64,000 nucleotides of DNA from the NCBI GenBank assembly GCA_032622095.1, contig CP136062.1, forward strand, positions 34,474,918 to 34,538,917, in the 5' to 3' direction. The notes beneath the pieces were generated by a model. That model searched no databases. It saw only the letters and a list, made by a program, of their open reading frames with translations, and was not told where the DNA came from. This DNA is from Siphonodentalium dalli. Lineage: Eukaryota; Mollusca; Scaphopoda; Gadilida; Siphonodentaliidae. The translations under genes and the position numbers were made by a program. Shown piece by piece: positions 44,337-54,830 of this stretch (position 1 is its first letter; every line of letters starts with the position of its first letter).

Positions 44337-47300
44337 CTGCAATAGAAGGGCGGTAAATTAAGTCAGTAACACACTCAAATTATGGGAAATCCACAGTCGG
44401 CCCGCATGCATGAACGTGCTCTCGATATAATGAGCTGTGTTCTTATCAGCTGGTACGTGGCGCTTATCGCATATATGGGCGAATAAACATACGATTACTC
44501 ACGACATTCCAATACAAGCAACTTTATTGCATTGATTTTGAGAAAATTATCAACATTTAAGATCATGCTCATCGCGGCAACATGTAATTGAGAAATTGCC
44601 ATTGTGACAGGGGAGGTCTGAATAATATTCGCAGACACGAGGCCCAACACCCAAACGACTCATATATTTTTCCTCGGCTAAATTTCCGACCTGCCCCATA
44701 TCCCATATATGACACCTTTTAACGCGTGTATACTAATTCTATTAGGAATACTATCCCAAGCGTATTCCTTGTTTGCTGTTGTATACAATTATGTTTTACG
44801 AGTCACCAAATGATTTCAACTATGCGCCATACTAACGTACCACTTAGTCTTCACGATTAGCATTGACTATATGATAAAAATATATGGGGCATGGCTGAAA
44901 CAATTATATCCCTATTCAGTAAAAATAACTATGTATACACCTGCCTAAACACAATAATTATCCTACTCCATGATCATTTTGAGCGTATTATTATTGTAAA
45001 ATCCAGTTTTAAACTGGTGAATTTCATGTCCATTCCTTGGGTCTGAAATGGTATGGTATGTGCGTACTGTGTAGCAATGATGGGACTGATCGGAGGTTCA
45101 GAGCCAGTCTGTATGCCATGCTGGTTTGATGTCTGGAATGGTGAGGTGGTACTGCCTGGGTTTATCCATCTGTTTACAATTTGCGTTGCTGTTTGTGTAG
45201 TACACATGTCGCTCACGCGGGGCTAATGATTTACGGGGCTAAAGCCATATTATGTCAGCGAGGTTCCTTGACAATGATAAGTAAGTCTGGCCATGCCTTC
45301 AGTATTAATTTTTAAAAAGTCATATCGCCACTTAACAATATAAAAGAACACGTTTGACAACATTAAGAAAACTATCTATTGTACAGGTATCACTTCGAAT
45401 CATGCACCATTCGCCTCCAAATATAACTTACTAACAATACTTTTACTTACACTGGCTCATAATTATATGTTAATATACCCAACACTATTTCCATGCATAC
45501 CGATCACGATATGGTGATAATTAATGAGTAAATTGTTGAATTAACCATGAAGCAAGGTTGACACGTTGTTATAGGCACCATGAATACGGTACATGGCTTA
45601 TACAGTTATTATACAATATTGTGTACAATATGTGTTTTTCTTGTACGAGTCCTAGTTGTGGTGAAAAGTCAGATTGGACGAGACACGCAGTGACGAGTCC
45701 AATATGACTTTTCATCACAACCTAGACGAGTATAAGAAAAACCCATACTGTACACAACATTGTATAATGACATTTTTATTATCCATCTGTATGTTTATCC
45801 AAATTTTGGGAATAAAACTTTTGTGGTTATTTTTGGTATTTGTCGGCACTTAATTTTCTATAAAACCCTGTATTTGGTCATCAGAAAACATGATTTGGAA
45901 CAGTAAACACGGAAATGAAAAAAAAAATGCGGAATTGAAACGTCTGCTAAATCTACCAGCGTTGCGTGCGCATCACAACTTCGCCGATTCATTTCGCAAT
46001 AGTTAATTGGTGGCGTCACAGAGTCCAGATACAAAAGTCAAATTGCACACTGTGGAGTCCAATATGACATTCGGGAGTCCAATATGACTTTTCCCCGGAT
46101 TATCACGTGGCGGCTTTTGCCCAATCTGAAATAATGTTAGTTAAGGGATGGATAATACTATCTTTTATCTTATTATTATAAGTGGGGTATACAAACTAAT
46201 TATTTTTGTTTTGTAATCATTGAGTCCAGCGACCGATAACAACACATGTAGACCCGATAATGCTGACACAACTATTATCCCGCATTACGAAATAACGGAA
46301 ATGTGTAAAGTCGTGTTTGTTTTGTATTTGGTTTTATATGCAAACATTCTTTATCAAGTGATTTAGCAAACACCATCTTGGAAAGTACGAGTGATGTCTG
46401 CCAGAACGCTTACATGTGTACCGGTATTGGAACCACATACCATATGTTGATCCCCTACCAGGGGCTAAATGTGTTCTAAATGAAATAGTTGTGTAGATAA
46501 GAGTCTATACAAGGTTAATAGTGCAACACTCTAAATTCCGCTGCGTAAGGTTTTAGCCCAACACCATAGTAATCGGGCAGTTTAGTAAAATATGTTTTGC
46601 AAAATGAACCCAATATATATAGTGATAATAGGGTTAATCTGAAAGCATATGTGTATTAAAACCTTTTTGCACGTTATTTTCTGCGCCTATATTAAAAGTT
46701 ACGTGAAACCATTCGGGCCAATGGTTCAGCAGGTCCTGACCACGCCGGGTTGTTAAAAGAAAGTTAAATGAATGTCAATTTCGTTATCATCAGGTTGCAA
46801 GAATGGGGATAGATGCAACTAAAGTAGTCACTCTCATGTAAAGAGATTATAGACACAATAATATATTGACAGCTTTTTTATCACAAACAGGTTGTTTGTC
46901 TCCGGACTAGCTGCCGGAAATGGAATATTTAACCCCCAAAAGTTCGTTCAATGTTGTCAAATTATACGCTGAATTGAAAGACGTTTCGTACCAATTAGTA
47001 TTCATTTATCCCTATAAAACTTAACTTTGTTCGTTCATTGTATGCATAACATGTCCGGCTACGCGTCCAACGACCAACGGGGAGTGTCACGGGATAGTCA
47101 ATGTCAGATGTCTTAAAAGGGTACTGATAGTTAATTTAAATAAATAATTAATAGTCTACCCAAAATAGTTGGAAACTGGTCGTTGAACATCGATTCACAT
47201 GGGTATTATGACCCGACTTCTTACAGGGCAACTAATACACAAATAATCATATACCCAAAACGTTTGGACCCTGGTCGCTAGGAATTCGTGTACAGTGGTT

Positions 47301-47454
47301 AAATGGCCTGGGATTACTATTGTATAGGTGACGTTGACCTTAAAGGAGAACTTTAATTTATATTAACATAAATTAGTAATAAAGAGCGTTCCTTATCAGA
47401 CGATACGTAGAAACAGTGTGGGTCACCAGATCAGGATAATATAATGGATTATTT
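44337..47454 (-). other. Intron-type sequence of CTLD unit 2 with a private insertion
   Basis: The part 44,337-45,450 matches 24,062-24,630 and 27,300-27,510 of unit 1. About 45,450-47,460 is absent from unit 1. The 80-codon frame at 44,974-45,216 (-) has no recognised domain. A loose direct repeat (ACCCAAAA(T/C)(A/G)(G/T)TTGGA...CTGGTCG) lies near 47,158 and 47,250. Confidence 0.55.
45590..46160. repeat. Palindromic element around TTTCTTGTACGAGTCCTAGTTG
   Basis: GTGTACAATATGTGTTTTTC...GTTGTGGTGAAAAGTCAGATTG (45,611-45,676) is answered by GTCCAATATGACTTTTCATCACAACCTAGACG...TGTACACAAC (45,698-45,763). The outer ATTATCCATC near 45,778 is echoed inverted by GATGGATAAT near 46,147, and GAGTCCAATATGACTTT is repeated near 46,054-46,091. 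It lies in sequence private to unit 2. Confidence 0.65.
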
Positions 47455-47650
47455 ATGTGTGTGTACTCACCAGTAAGTAACTTACTCAACATAACCTTTG
47501 CTCACTGGATATGTATGTTTGTGTATTCACCCGTAAGTAACTTACTCAACATAACCTTTGCTCGCGGGATATGGATGTGTGTGTATTAACCAGTAAGTAA
47601 CTTACTCAACATAACCTTTGCTCATGGGATATTTATGTGTGCATACTCAC
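47455..47650 (-). repeat. Three tandem 62-bp repeats running up to the CTLD splice donor
   Basis: The block AGTAACTTACTCAACATAACCT, TTGCTC...GGATAT, GTGTGTA, A(C/T)CAGT occurs three times (47,474-47,650), preceded by one partial copy. On the - strand the last copy ends in the functional donor of the exon at 47,651. Upstream copies have GTGAGTAC, GTGAATAC and GTTAATAC at the equivalent place, so one decoy keeps a good donor and the others are weakened. Unit 1 has a single copy. Confidence 0.83.
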
Positions 47651-47824
47651 CAGTGAGTGTTGATGCTGATAGATATTGCTGTTTAATATCTGTATACATG
47701 GTGATGTTTGCGATCTCCAGCAGATGTCCTCCATCCGCTATACACTTGTTGTTACCATAGGCCCAAAACTTGGTAATGATGTATAGTTTGGTACAGTAGG
47801 GCGGGTCATATCCGGACGGGCACG
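47651..47824 (-). CDS. C-type lectin-like domain, first-half exon (unit 2)
   Basis: This 174-nt exon is bounded by a T-rich tract and acceptor TTGTTCACGCAG (AG at 47,826-47,825) and donor ACTG with GTGAGTATGC (GT at 47,650). It starts and ends in phase 1. It encodes CPSGYDPPYCTKLYIITKFW, NNKCIADGGHLLEIANIT and a helix ending QQYLSASTLTG. C-IADGGHLLEI is the canonical opening helix and first Cys of a CTLD. Joining to the exon at 44,336 restores a Glu codon (G plus AG) and a domain of about 123 residues, a normal CTLD size. The sequence upstream reads as a hydrophobic signal-like segment (FLLLSHVCFICLVHA), but it lacks an in-frame ATG, differs in length by one base from unit 1 and looks like a polypyrimidine tract. 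The exon is therefore probably internal. Confidence 0.82.
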
Positions 47825-48508
47825 CTGCGTGAACAAGACAAATAAAACAGACATGAGATAGAAGTAAAAACTTCAATGGAGAGTTATGTCCCCTCACGAC
47901 TCTGGTCTGACCACTGACATCACGGACTGAATATATGCTATTTTTACACTCATATTAAAGACAATTGTCCGTTACAATTCATTCCGCACTATTATGAGAA
48001 ATTGAGAGGTCCATATTAAATTGAAAATAGAACGATTCAGATCAGCATTCTCGGGAATTGTTCGATATAGTGGAGCAAAAATATTCCTACGCCGATTAGC
48101 CAAATTAAATCAACTGAAAGGAGCTTGTTTTAAATTCCGCTACATGTATATCTCATAAACACATTTTTTAGGAAATGTTCTATTTTACTGGTGAGTGAGT
48201 AAGCTCGAATACACTTAGATTGGTCAGAAGTTAGACAACAACAAACGAATGAACAGATTGGTCAGAAGTTAGAGAATAAACAAATATACAGTGATTAGTG
48301 AGAAATGAGACAACACATGAATATACAGAGATTAGTCAGAAGTTGGCAGTGGTGTGTTCAGCGTGTCGTGACAGCAGAACTCTGCCTCTCAGTTTGATAG
48401 ACGTGTACGCAGCCACGGTGCTAGTACCGATGTGTGCATTCGAATTCGCACTCTAAACCCATCCCTAAATAGAAAGATAGATAGACTGGAGTTTTCTGAA
48501 ATTATGTG

Positions 48509-48690
48509 AAAACCCTGTGCCAATGCATATTCTTACATATGCGAGTCTCCCACAGGGAGTCTTAATTAACTATATAAGAAAATGCATTGACCTAACAGTA
48601 TGCATTGACCTAACAGTATGCATTGATATAACAGTATGTGCATGGACTCGCATATACAAGAGAATACATTGGCACATGATATATAATGCT
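48509..48690. repeat. Degenerate hairpin repeat with three TAACAGTATGCATTGA copies
   Basis: CCCTGTGCCAATGCATATTC and AAGAGAATACATTGGCAC are the outer arms. Between them are three tandem repeats of GCATTGACCTAACAGTAT. It matches the hairpins at 28,376-28,552, and hence the same insertion before duplication, with expansion in this copy. Confidence 0.7.
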
Positions 48691-48739
48691 GCAGCAGCAC
48701 AACTCCAGTTATGAAAGGGTTAATTGTTCGAGAAAGTGG

Positions 48740-49900
48740 TGTATCTCATCTGGGCCACAATTACAACATAATATGTACCAGAAAGCTTCTAAATGCGGAT
48801 CAAAAATTGGAGGTATTGTGTTCCCGCCAAGAGTGCATGGCCCTGCCATTGTTCATACCTAAACGTCGAAAGCAATTAACGCGGTCATAATGGTTACATA
48901 CTGCAACTATAATACATCCAGCGAATACACACCCCACGGAAACCCGAAATGTGTTGTCCTGCGATATACCCCATCGCTGTAGCTCAATTTGGCACGGCCA
49001 GATTAGCCTTTCTACAATATCCTAAAACAATAAAGCTTCTCAAATCATCGGCATAGTCAATAGAACTTTCACGAACTTGGACATTCCAACTACAGTTTTA
49101 CCGGGGTCGCAGTACAACTTTAACACGTCCCAAAATAACCGCATTCGGTGTAGCACTACAGCCTTTAAAGCGACCCAATCTATTTATAAAACCTACATCG
49201 GCACACGTCTTTCTAATATTTGGCCAACAGTATACACCGGTGGCGTTAATAAAACCAGACAAATAGAGTTATCCTGCTTGATATGTTCTGAACTTGTCCG
49301 TTTTCGTGAGATCGCTGTCGTGACCGATCTGTTGTAAAAAGAGCCCGCGAAACTCACCCAAAAGGTTGCATGTATTGTGCCAGAAAAATCGAAATATAAT
49401 CAGTGTAATTGATAGGAGCTTTTCCAGGTAGGTTCTTCGAACTGGTCCGAGATTACCCTGATGTCAGTCGCGGAATGAAATCAATACGCGGATGTGCAAA
49501 AACGTTCTGGGCATGCCCTTGGTATTCGAATTGTCACGCGGTGATTACGTCTTGGTGGTCTGTCTTGCTCGTACACCCAAATTGAACCCGAATTCGAATA
49601 CAATACAATGGATGCGGAAAATAAATTCGTGGTCTACATTTAAGTTTACCTACATATACACTGTACTCTATGCCACATAGTCTGTAAACTATTCATCAAA
49701 CTGATAGATCATGTTCACCATGGCAATAACCATAATCAAGTTTTCAGTTTCAATAATGAACATGGCCTCAGTCGGGATTGTATGTAAGTCACGTATGGAA
49801 GCTGGTATGTCTGTAGAGAGCGCAAGACTGAGCGATAGGAGTATGTCTGCGTATTAATGCATTCGTTAGATGTAACTTGTATTCGTTATGTGCGTATGTT
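48740..49900. other. Private insertion of unit 2, no recognised gene
   Basis: Absent from unit 1. Frames at 49,077-49,337 (+, 86 codons) and 49,492-49,680 (+) have no recognised domain or clear splice context. An ATGTTCACCATGGCAATAACC-type stretch near 49,710 is unremarkable. Confidence 0.4.
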
Positions 49901-49910
49901 CAATTGTTTA

Positions 49911-50056
49911 GGAGATAAACATACCCTGAGGAGTTGTACATTCTGGGATTCGAGCATGAAAACAGTTTGTGAACGAGCCGGCTTGCCGGCGAGTTCACAA
50001 ACTGTTTTCATGCTCGAATCCCAGAATGTACAACGAAACAGGGTATGTTTATCTCC
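49911..50056. mobile_element. 146-bp near-perfect palindrome (MITE-like)
   Basis: The ends GGAGATAAACATACCCTG and CAGGGTATGTTTATCTCC are exact complements. The arms (about 65 bp) pair with few mismatches through GTACATTCTGGGATTCGAGC and TTCACAAACTG around a short loop with GCCGGCTTGCCGGC. Flanks ATTGTTTA (left) and ATTGTAAT (right) match at six of eight positions, a possible 8-bp target duplication as in hAT elements, but not a firm one. The open frames on both strands (49,857-50,063 and 49,886-50,110) come from the palindrome. Confidence 0.83.
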
Positions 50057-50739
50057 ATTGTAATCCAATCTATCAAGGAATTTGCAAAACAACTGTATAA
50101 AAAGTATCATTTAGTCATTTTTATGACACGAATCAAGACTTTCATTTCGCCGTTGTCACCGTGCACAAATCTTGGGTTTGTTCATTGTGTTACTCGGAAC
50201 AGTGCTCCGTAACCATTTCCTGTGGGGCGGGTTGTCTCGTTTCGCTACTCCGTTCTGCGCCGATAAAATTGCACCGTGCGACATTCAGATTTGATGCACA
50301 CTGAAGCGGCCGATGGATGGTATCACGCGCGGCCAATCAGAATGCTTGTTTTTAGTGGCAAATACTCAATTGAATTACAATATTCAATAAACAAAACAAA
50401 ACAAAACAAAAAACAAAAAAATTCAATTTCAAACTGGCAGTCTCTTTGAAAAGCATACGATAGTCTTATATCGGATGTACGTCTCTGGAACTCTCGATTA
50501 AAATTAGGTTATGTTTTGTTTGGGAGGTTTAACTATGGTGTTTCTCGTCCGGGCCGCAAGTACAACAAAATAATTTGTATAAAATGTGACAAATAACTGT
50601 TCATGATAATAAAACACTGACTATCTGAAGCTTGGGTATATTATATGTTAATACACTGCTAGAAAATGCCGTAGATTTGACGGTACCGGATCGTAGCAAT
50701 CCCGGGCTTCCATAACGTTTCATCAGTTTTACGATGAAT

Positions 50740-52800
50740 AGCCGTTTTTTAATGCGCCCTGAAAATGGTCTAAGTTAAAATTGTGCGTGATTCCAAGTTC
50801 ATGCCGTCAACATTTAGCACTATTATCGGTGACTAAATTATATACTGCATTGACTCCACACAGTATGACTAAATCTGACTCCGCCGATATTTTCATATTC
50901 TATTCAGTGTTTGTATTTAGTGCCAGATGTTCATTCAGTACAATGCATTCCGTGTGCGTACAGTAATTAATTACGCTATTCAGTAATTCCTTTATATTTA
51001 TCTTTAACGAAATTCAATGTCGATTATCGATCGTGATTCTGTAAAGTATTTCATTTGGAACAAATTGATTTCTACCACCCCCTCCATATTGTGTTGATTT
51101 CTACTATTGTGTTGATTTCTACTATTGTGTTGATTTCTACTATTGTGTTGATTTCTACTATTGTGGCTTATAGTCAGTACAATGATATATGTGGCTTATA
51201 GTCAGTACAATTTGTGACGCACATACTTACGCAATTGGACACACGCCTCTCCATATCTGATGAAATCATTGTACTGACTATAAGCCACCCCCTCCATATC
51301 TGATGAAATCATTGTACTAACTATAAGCCACCCCCTCCATATCTGATGAAATCATTGTACTGACTATAAGCCACCCCCTCCATATCTGATGAAATCATTG
51401 TACTGACTATAAGCCACCCCCTCCATATTGTGTTGCTTTAAGATTTGAACGTTGAATAGTTTTATACCTTCAGTCATTTGTTGGACTGAAGTGGCCATCA
51501 GTTGGAAATTCTAAATTTTACCCCTCCCAGGCACGGAGATACTCTACACACGCCCCTGTGAGCTGTTATAACTGTTTTACTTCAGTTACTATGAGAACCC
51601 GACAAGTAGTGAATCTGCAAAAACTTAAACATTGATATTTTTCCACTAACTTGTGGGTTTTATTGGGCGGCATATTCGGGCAGTTGGCTGAGACTCGAGT
51701 GTTGATGTTGAAATTGGCAATGTTGTGACCGTATATAAAACAGATGCACATACTTACGCAATTGGACACACGCAACAAAGCAATTAACAAAGGTTTGACG
51801 TCAAACAATAGTGACACTAATACCAACAACAACAACGTATATATTAGAATGTTGACTATGTCAGTGTTTTTTAACTTGACCTGTTCAATTCAGTAGACAG
51901 TGTCTTGATTGTTTCCAATCACATACATTTACACAAGAGGACGAAGGTACCAGGTTAATTCATAAGAGCTTCGCTGTCAACAACTAGTTACCACGGGGCA
52001 ATATAAATTACAACAAAGGACTGACGGATGATCAGATATGCTATTCCAACTTACAATTACAACTATTATAGTTCACACGGACGGATGCAATTATAGAAGA
52101 ACATTGTCGCCAATTCATCGCACAGTTATTGCGGAGTATGCTATTGTGAAGGTTTCAATACAACTATCTGTGACTGTTACTAATTTTGAAGTGATGTACG
52201 CATGCAACCATTAAGATAACAAGTTTATCCTCTTCAATTTTCAAGGTTTCATTAGTAGTTTATATAACTTTATGCATTGAATATTTAAGTTTGGTGAAAA
52301 CTATGATCGTAATGTTTATCTGGAATCGTATTGTCACCACGCACGGGTCGTGATGCTAATTGAAGGGTGTTGGACCGTAAACCAATATCACAGACTGACA
52401 GTTACTGGTTACAGTCTGTCAGTTACGCAAACGGTTTTGTACCTTGGAATATGTTCAAATGATAGAATCAATTAAAATTATAAATCAGTCACCACCCACA
52501 TACGATAAATTAACTAAACGGTTGTATCCAAAAGTTTAATACATATATAATTACACGATATACTGATACCCATGCACAAATTGTCGAGACTACGTCCAGC
52601 AGCATATACTCACTACCATAACCATGAGATGATATTACTGGAGTGAGCACAGTTGTGATTGAAAACATAGGCCTTAAGTGTTATATAAGCCGCCTCGATA
52701 ATTTGAAAGTGAAACATGGCTTACATGAACACTTTATAAATGAGATTTGCTAATGAAATCTAGCAATAAATATGTTAATGCATATCTGACTGTTATTTCA
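50740..52800. repeat. 2-kb repeat family, copy in unit 2
   Basis: It is collinear with 30,913-32,740: ATGCGCCCTGAAAATGGTCT at 50,751, TCAATGTCGATTATCGATCG near 51,010, TGTTGATGTTGAAATTGGCAA near 51,700, ATTACACGATATACTGATAC near 52,550. Its private feature is the tandem expansion at 51,060-51,430. No gene is visible. Confidence 0.7.
51060..51430. repeat. Young tandem expansions: 18-bp and 43-bp units
   Basis: About four copies of TTGATTTCTACTATTGTG run 51,094-51,165, then two copies of GTGGCTTATAGTCAGTACAAT. From 51,248 about four copies follow of a 43-bp unit CCATATCTGATGAAATCATT plus GTACTGACTATAAGCCACCC plus CCT. The 43-bp unit contains the complement of the GTGGCTTATAGTCAGTACAAT copies, so the array can fold. 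The copies are almost identical, and unit 1 lacks the array at the equivalent place (about 31,262). Confidence 0.9.
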
Positions 52801-52805
52801 TATAA

Positions 52806-53077
52806 TTCGTGTACTTCTGAGTGAGAAAAGCTTAGTGAGAGATTAGCTGTCAATGGGACACATTTACCCGCAAGCTCGCTAGTTATAATAGGACTTGTCC
52901 TCAGAATTGACACGAATATTGCAATGCTCGATCGCACTAACGACCAATACCGATACAAATATTATGATTGGATCAAATAATTAAGAACAGATATTATGTG
53001 CAACACCTGGTAACACCGCTAGTGGTCAATAGCTATCACTGCAGTAAGCAAAACCATCATACATGTAGTCATGTTAA
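52806..53077. repeat. Start of duplication unit 3 (intron side)
   Basis: The sequence matches 42,829-43,088: ACTCGCTAGTTATA becomes GCTCGCTAGTTATA, CGCACTAACGACCAATACCG and GGTAACACCGCTAGTGGTCA are the same in both. It is intron sequence downstream of the exon at 53,577. Confidence 0.87.
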
Positions 53078-53555
53078 CCCTCTGGCAGTCAGATAGCCCC
53101 AGAGCGCCCTGCCACATAGCGCACAGTAAGCCCTAGAGAGGACTGTCGCATAGCATCCACAGATCTAGAGCCCAGAGTTTTGAGTTTTTTTCCCGTCAAC
53201 AAAAATATTGCATTATAACACAACAAATTGGTTTTATTTTGAATGTAAATTTTAATGTAAAATTAACTTACCTTTTGTTTGTTTATTACATTTATTGTTT
53301 TAAAATATAAATATAAAACCTAATAAATATTCACCATATTTCTTTTATTAGGGGGATTCACAACTCTGAAGAACAAAATTACTCCCATCTATAATTTCAT
53401 AAAACAAGAGCTACCATAACATTTAATAATAATACATTTTTGTTCCAATAACATTGACGTCACCATAAACTACTGTTGGCTGGGGTGGCGACGTTCTCTC
53501 CTATCAGTATTGGGTGGAGGTAATGATGGTAGTCAATTTACTGATGGGTAAAGGG
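53078..53555. mobile_element. 478-bp non-coding insertion flanked by TTAA (piggyBac type)
   Basis: TTAA lies at 53,074-53,077 and 53,556-53,559. The ends CCCTCTGGCAGTCAGATAG (left) and, read inward from the right, CCCTTTACCCATCAGTAAA are similar inverted repeats. CCCT termini at TTAA fit the piggyBac superfamily. The paralogous site in unit 2 (43,081-43,096) lacks the element and reads CATGCTAATTAATCAG. No transposase is seen. It is inserted about 20 bases from the splice donor of the 53,577 exon. Confidence 0.87.
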
Positions 53556-53576
53556 TTAATCAGAATAGTCCCTTAC

Positions 53577-54830
53577 CTGATGCCATCGTGGTCGCCATGA
53601 GCGTCACCGTGGGTGTGGTCATTGCGGTCGTTGTGGTGATGTTTGCGGTTATCGCTGTAGTGACGTTGTTGGTCTTGGTGGTCATTGTGGTTGTTGTGGT
53701 CGTAGTGATGATCGTTGTGGACGTCGCCGCGGTCGTTGTGTTGAAACGTGTTATTGTTGTCGCTGTGGTCGTTGCGGTAGTCGTTATCGTTGCGTTTGCG
53801 GTGGTTGATGTCGTGGTGGTTGTTGTGGTTTTTATGGTCGTCGTGGTCGTCGCGGTAGTCGTTGTTGTCGTTATAATCGTTGTGGTCGTTGCGATGACCG
53901 TTGTGGTCGGCATGGTGGTCGCTGTAGTTGTTGTGATCGTTGGTGCGGTAGTCGTTGTAGTCGTTGTTGTTGTTGTAGTTGTGGCTGTTGTAGTTGTTGT
54001 TGTCGTTATGGTGGTTGTTGTGGTCGTCGTTGCCGTTGCAGTAGTAGCTTCAGTGGTCGCTGTTGTCGCAGTGGTGGTTGTGGTGGTCATTGTGGTCTTT
54101 GTGGTGGCCGTTGTAGTCGTCGTGGTCGTTGTGGACGTCGTTGTCGTTGTGGTAGCTGTTGCCGTTGTAATTGTTGTGGTCGTCGTGTTCGTGGTGACGG
54201 TCGTTGTAGTCGTGATAATCGTCGTCGTTGTGGCAGAGTTTGTGGTTGTGGTCGTCGTCTGTGTCGTGCTGGTCGTTATGATCATCGTGCTGGACGATGT
54301 GGTTATTGTTGTTGACGTGGTTGTGGTAGTTGATGTGGTGGTAGCTGTGTCCGTTGTGGTCAAATAGGCCGCCGTTGTCATTGTGGTAGTCGATGTGGTG
54401 GTCGTCGTAACTGTGATGGTTATTGTGGTCGTCGTCGTTGTGGGCGCTGTGGTCGTTGTATCCGTTGTGGTCGCTGTGGCCGTCGGTGTGGTCAATGTGG
54501 CGGTTGTGGTTGTTGGGGTGGTAGTCATTGTAGACGTTGTGGTAGCATTGGTGGTTGTTGTAGTCGTTGTGGTCGGTGTGGTCGTTATAGTTGGTGTGGT
54601 CGTCGTGATCGTAGTGGTCGATGTGGTCGCAGTGGCCGTCGTGTTAGTTGGTGTGGTAGTCGGTGTTGTCGTTGTTGTTGTCGGTGTGGTCGTTGTGGCT
54701 GTTGTGGGCGTTGCGGTTGTGGTGGTTGTTGTGATCGTTGTAGTGGTTGAGGTAGTCGTTGTGAACATTGTTTTCATTGTGGTCGTCGCTGTGGTCGTTG
54801 TGATGGTCGTGGTTTGCGTCGTGGTTGGTT
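53577..54830 (-). CDS. Thr-rich mucin-like exon without CTLD (unit 3)
   Basis: This 1,254-nt exon (418 codons) lies between acceptor CTTTTTTCAAG (AG at 54,832-54,831) and donor ATCAG with GTAAGG (GT at 53,576). Both borders are phase 1. It encodes a stop-free chain of mainly Thr with Ala, Ile, Asn, Ser, Pro and Val (opening PTTTQTTTITT, closing VTLMATTMASG), expected to be an extended O-glycosylated stalk. The 3' end and downstream intron are homologous to those of the exon at 43,110, but the CTLD half is missing, so this is either a stalk-only version or has lost the domain. In this strand orientation the next downstream exon in a shared transcript would be 47,824. The 259- and 150-codon Val-rich frames on the + strand are shadows. 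Confidence 0.75.

Larger units (their letters stand above)
42829..52805. repeat. Segmental duplication, unit 2 (about 10 kb)
   Basis: The left edge (GTGTACTTCTGAGTGATAAA at about 42,833) is matched at 52,808 by GTGTACTTCTGAGTGAGAAA, the start of unit 3. The right edge (TGACTGTTATTTCATA near 52,800) matches the right edge of unit 1 at 32,740. The unit is thus bounded by its own recurrence and is 9.98 kb long. It holds the intact CTLD exon pair. It has private insertions at about 45,450-47,460 and 48,740-50,525 relative to unit 1. Confidence 0.85.

Noticed and set aside
46700-46750. tRNA-like string with GGTTCAGCAGGTCC
   Set aside because: No cloverleaf could be folded around it. I found no convincing tRNA or rRNA gene in the window.
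47825-47897. Signal peptide directly upstream of the CTLD exon (hydrophobic stretch ending in VHA before ACPSG)
   Set aside because: There is no in-frame ATG, the two duplicates differ by a one-base indel there, and the sequence is a good polypyrimidine tract with AG. An internal exon is preferred, though a 5' exon is not excluded.
49857-50110. Paired frames on both strands sharing the same peptide
   Set aside because: Both are readings of one near-perfect palindrome.
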